Part shown: piece after piece, positions 6,564 through 8,369 of the stretch | Position numbering within the stretch: the first letter of the stretch is position 1 | How the letters are laid out: each line of letters starts with the position of its first letter | Assembly: GCA_031178565.1 (NCBI GenBank) | Contig: JAPSIU010000115.1 | Span: forward strand, 1-8,369 | Reading direction: 5' to 3' | Length of the DNA: 8,369 bases | Source of the DNA: Leucobacter sp. | Lineage (GTDB): Bacteria; Actinomycetota; Actinomycetes; Actinomycetales; Microbacteriaceae | Translations under genes and position numbers: made by a program | The notes under the pieces: model-generated | Seen by the model: only the letters and a program-made list of their open reading frames with translations | The model's database searches: none | What the model was told of the DNA's origin: nothing

Positions 6564-6575
6564 GCGCCGCGGCGC
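6564..6575. repeat. Perfect 12-bp palindrome in the trhO/decarboxylase divergent region
   Basis: GCGCCGCGGCGC is its own reverse complement. It lies 3 bases upstream of the trhO -10 box, inside the -10/-35 spacer, and about 75 bases before the decarboxylase start. Placement would suit an operator, but self-complementary runs of G and C are common at this base composition. The rest of the 101-base gap shows no clear promoter for the decarboxylase. Confidence 0.3.
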
Positions 6576-6636
6576 CCGGGGACTTGCTCCCGCGACGGTC
6601 TTCGGAGCACACTGGCACTCTCCCCAGTCTCCGCCC

Positions 6637-6643
6637 GAGAGGA
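6637..6643 (+). promoter_or_regulatory. Ribosome-binding site fixing the decarboxylase start
   Basis: GAGAGGA lies 6 bases before ATG 6650. It selects this start over the longer open frame that begins at 6509, which would run back into the trhO coding region. Confidence 0.65.
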
Positions 6644-6649
6644 TCCCCG

Positions 6650-8047
6650 ATGGCCGACGAGAACGCGCGCCTCCCGCACACCCGCATGCACTCAGACTCC
6701 GCGGAGACCCGGAGCATCGTCGACCTCGTGCTCGACTACTCCCGCCGCCGCATCCTGTGGGCCGACACGCCCCTCGACCACGCGGCTACGCCGAGCGAGC
6801 TGCGGCGGCTCGCGGGGGTCACGATCGGGGAGGACGGGATCGGCGCGACCCGCGCGCTGTCGGTCTTCGAGCACGTGCTCGCCCCCGCCTGCATCACGAC
6901 CGACCACCCGCAGTACCTGTCGTTCATCCCGAGCGCTCCGTCGAAGGCCGCGATCGCCTTCGACCTCGTGGTCTCCGCGAGCGCCCTCTACGGCGGATCC
7001 TGGCTCGAGGGCGCGGGGGCGGTGCACGCGGAGAACGAGGTGCTCGCCTGGCTCGCCTCGGAGTTCGGTCTGCCCTCCGGAGCAGGAGGGGTGTTCGTGC
7101 AGGGCGGCACGATCGGAAACCTCTCGGCGCTCGTCGCGGCCCGCGACGACGCGCGGGCGAGGCGGGAAGCCGCCGGAGCCGGGCGCCCGGAGGGCGGCTG
7201 GGCGGTCGTGTGCAGTGCGGAGGCGCACTCCTCGATCAAGTCGGCCGCGCGGGTGATGGACGTCGACGTGGTCCCCGTGCCCGCGGACGACGACGGGGTG
7301 CTGCGCGCTCCCGCCGTGCGCACGGCGCTGGAGGCGCACGGCGATCGGGTGTTCGCCGTCGTCGCGACGGGGGGATCCACGAACTTCGGCATCGTCGACG
7401 ACATCGCCGGGATCGCCGCGCTGAAGCGCGAGTTCGACTTCTGGCTGCACGTCGACGGCGCATACGGACTGACGGCGATGCTCTCGCCGCTCGCCCGCGA
7501 CCGCTTCGCCGGGGTCGAGAGCGCCGACTCCGTGATCGTGGATCCGCACAAGTGGCTGTTCGCGCCCTACGACGTGTGCGCGCTCATCTACCGGGATCCC
7601 GAGACGGGCCGCCGCGCGCACACCCAGCACGCCGAGTACCTCGACACCCTCACGGAGGCCGGGGACTGGAGCCCGTCCGACTACTCGATCCAGCTCACCC
7701 GCAGGCCCCGCGGCCTCCCGCTCTGGTTCTCCCTCGCCACCTACGGCGCGGCGGCCTACCGGGAGGCCGTGACGGCCTCGATCGCGCTCGCGCGGCGGAT
7801 CGCCGACGAGATCGACAGCCGTCCCGGCCTGCGCCTCGTCCGGGAGCCCCAGCTCTCGGTGGTCGTGTTCGAGCGGGACGGCTGGTCGCGCGAGGACTAC
7901 GACCGGTGGTCGGATCGGCTGCTCGAGGAGCAGCGCGCGTTCGTCGTGCCGAGCTCGCACGCCGGCCGCCCGAACACCCGCTTCGCGATCGTCAACCCGC
8001 TGACGACCTTCGAGCACCTCACGGCGATCCTCGACTCGATGGAATAG
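6650..8047 (+). CDS. Group II pyridoxal-phosphate-dependent amino-acid decarboxylase
   Basis: A complete 465-residue cytoplasmic PLP enzyme of the Pyridoxal_deC family (aromatic-amino-acid, glutamate, diaminobutyrate and related decarboxylases). HPQYLSFIPSAPS near residues 86-98 is the family's substrate-side segment. GGTIGN (152-157) binds the cofactor phosphate. H193 in EAHSSIKSAA should stack on the PLP ring. D269 in HVDGAYG should pair with the pyridine nitrogen. K301 in DPHKW should form the Schiff base. All these residues are intact, so the enzyme should be active. The substrate cannot be assigned: no neighbouring transporter or pathway gene points to one, and substrate specificity in this family is not readable from these motifs. 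Length is in the family's usual range. It is divergent from trhO; the next gene's promoter begins about 5 bases after its stop, so it is probably a single-gene transcript. Confidence 0.92.
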   Translation: MADENARLPHTRMHSDSAETRSIVDLVLDYSRRRILWADTPLDHAATPSELRRLAGVTIGEDGIGATRALSVFEHVLAPACITTDHPQYLSFIPSAPSKAAIAFDLVVSASALYGGSWLEGAGAVHAENEVLAWLASEFGLPSGAGGVFVQGGTIGNLSALVAARDDARARREAAGAGRPEGGWAVVCSAEAHSSIKSAARVMDVDVVPVPADDDGVLRAPAVRTALEAHGDRVFAVVATGGSTNFGIVDDIAGIAALKREFDFWLHVDGAYGLTAMLSPLARDRFAGVESADSVIVDPHKWLFAPYDVCALIYRDPETGRRAHTQHAEYLDTLTEAGDWSPSDYSIQLTRRPRGLPLWFSLATYGAAAYREAVTASIALARRIADEIDSRPGLRLVREPQLSVVVFERDGWSREDYDRWSDRLLEEQRAFVVPSSHAGRPNTRFAIVNPLTTFEHLTAILDSME

Positions 8048-8051
8048 ACGC

Positions 8052-8082
8052 TTGACCTTGACGTAACGTCAACTCCTACGGT
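8052..8082 (+). promoter_or_regulatory. MerR-type promoter with operator, 19-bp spacer, upstream of the merR gene
   Basis: The -35 box is TTGACC (8052-8057) and the -10 box is TACGGT (8077-8082), separated by 19 bp. This is the over-long spacer that MerR-family activators untwist to start transcription. Within the spacer is a perfect inverted repeat, TTGACGT-A-ACGTCAA (8058-8072), directly abutting the -35 box. This is the expected MerR binding site. The next gene is a MerR-family regulator, so autoregulation is the simplest reading. Transcription should start near 8088-8090, giving a leader of about 70 bases. Confidence 0.88.
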
Positions 8083-8111
8083 GGAATCGTTCGTGAGATC
8101 CACTCGCGAAC

Positions 8112-8131
8112 CGCGCCTCGATCGGGGCGCG
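8112..8131 (+). other. Hairpin in the 5' leader of the MerR-family gene
   Basis: CGCGCCTC (8112-8119) can pair with GGGGCGCG (8124-8131) around the loop GATC. This gives an 8-bp stem with one G-U wobble. It lies 12 bases before the ribosome-binding site at 8144. No U-tract follows, so it is not a terminator. A role in mRNA stability or translation is only a guess. Confidence 0.35.
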
Positions 8132-8143
8132 ACATCGGTGTTC

Positions 8144-8150
8144 GAGGAGG
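8144..8150 (+). promoter_or_regulatory. Ribosome-binding site of the MerR-family gene
   Basis: GAGGAGG, with 8 bases to ATG 8159, is a strong Shine-Dalgarno sequence. It selects ATG 8159 over the in-frame GTG at 8093, which has no such site and would add 22 residues before the DNA-binding domain. Confidence 0.75.
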
Positions 8151-8158
8151 GTGCGCGC

Positions 8159-8369
8159 ATGGAGCGCTCGATCCAGGAGGTGGCGAAGGCCGCGGGGACC
8201 ACCTCGCGCACGCTGCGCCACTACGACAGCGTCGGGCTCGTGTCGCCGAGCCGGATCGGCCACAACGGCTACCGCTACTACGACGACCGGTCGCTCGTGC
8301 GTCTGCAGCGAGTGCTGCTGCTGCGCGAGCTCGGTCTCGGTCTCGACGCGATCGGGCAGGTGCTCGCGC
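8159..8369 (+). CDS. MerR-family transcriptional regulator (TipA-like), N-terminal fragment
   Basis: The first 70 codons of a gene that leaves the window at the right. The winged helix-turn-helix of MerR regulators is at residues 4-23 (SIQEVAKAAGTTSRTLRHYD). The family's VGLVSPSR turn follows, then the wing GYRYYDD (37-43), and then the second helical pair RLQRVLLLRELGLGLDAIGQ (48-67). The sequence resembles the actinobacterial TipA-type MerR subgroup, which carries a ligand-binding C-terminal domain; that part is outside the window, so effector and targets are unknown. It should bind as a dimer to the inverted repeat at 8058-8072 in its own promoter and activate by realigning the promoter. 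The DNA-binding domain starts within five residues of ATG 8159, as is usual. Confidence 0.93.
   Translation, partial: MERSIQEVAKAAGTTSRTLRHYDSVGLVSPSRIGHNGYRYYDDRSLVRLQRVLLLRELGLGLDAIGQVLA

Noticed and set aside
6692..8017. 441-codon minus-strand frame opposite the decarboxylase
   Set aside because: Composition-driven shadow; low-complexity Arg/Val/Gly/Asp sequence without motifs.
8093..8158. In-frame GTG at 8093 as start of the MerR-family protein
   Set aside because: It has no ribosome-binding site and would place 22 extra residues before a DNA-binding domain that normally begins at the N-terminus. ATG 8159 has a strong Shine-Dalgarno sequence.
1..8369. A new multi-gene defence or biosynthetic system
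   Set aside because: The eight genes fall into known, mostly housekeeping families on alternating strands. Only the permease-kinase pair is a clear operon, and there are no mobile-element traces.

Overview
The window is very GC-rich (roughly 70% by eye) and densely coded, with GC-ending codons. It shows actinobacterial habits: probable leaderless genes that start 6-7 bases after a TANNNT -10 box, a polyphosphate glucokinase, and a TipA-like MerR promoter. Together these suggest a member of the Actinomycetota, and the protein styles fit Microbacteriaceae. That assignment is inference; there is no rRNA or marker gene here.

Layout. (1) 1-137, minus: the N-terminus of a MATE/DinF-type multidrug exporter, cut by the window edge. 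(2) 240-2228, plus: a complete M13 (neprilysin/PepO/Zmp1-type) zinc metallopeptidase, divergent from the exporter. (3) 2272-3156, minus: an EcsC-like protein of unknown function, convergent with the peptidase; a hairpin lies between the two. (4) 3379-4803 and 4803-5540, plus: a sugar-porter MFS permease and a polyphosphate glucokinase, overlapping by one base. They form an evident glucose uptake and phosphorylation operon. (5) 5613-6548, minus: the tRNA U34 hydroxylase/rhodanese TrhO. Its last eight codons, stop included, are the first unit of a three-copy 24-bp tandem repeat. (6) 6650-8047, plus: a group II PLP-dependent amino-acid decarboxylase of unknown substrate, divergent from trhO. (7) 8159-8369, plus: the N-terminus of a MerR-family regulator, cut by the window edge. 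It lies behind a textbook MerR promoter with a 19-bp spacer and a perfect inverted repeat.

The genes look like ordinary, mostly unrelated chromosomal functions. Only permease plus glucokinase is a clear functional unit: import of free glucose and its phosphorylation to glucose-6-phosphate with polyphosphate or ATP. I see no RNA genes, insertion sequences, CRISPR arrays, phage genes or defence genes, and no convincing new multi-gene system. The points most worth a second look are the leaderless starts (which fix several start codons), the MerR operator-promoter, the tandem repeat that duplicates the end of trhO, and a strong excess of the palindrome GGATCC. No gene-free stretch exceeds 300 bases; the longest is 3157-3378.
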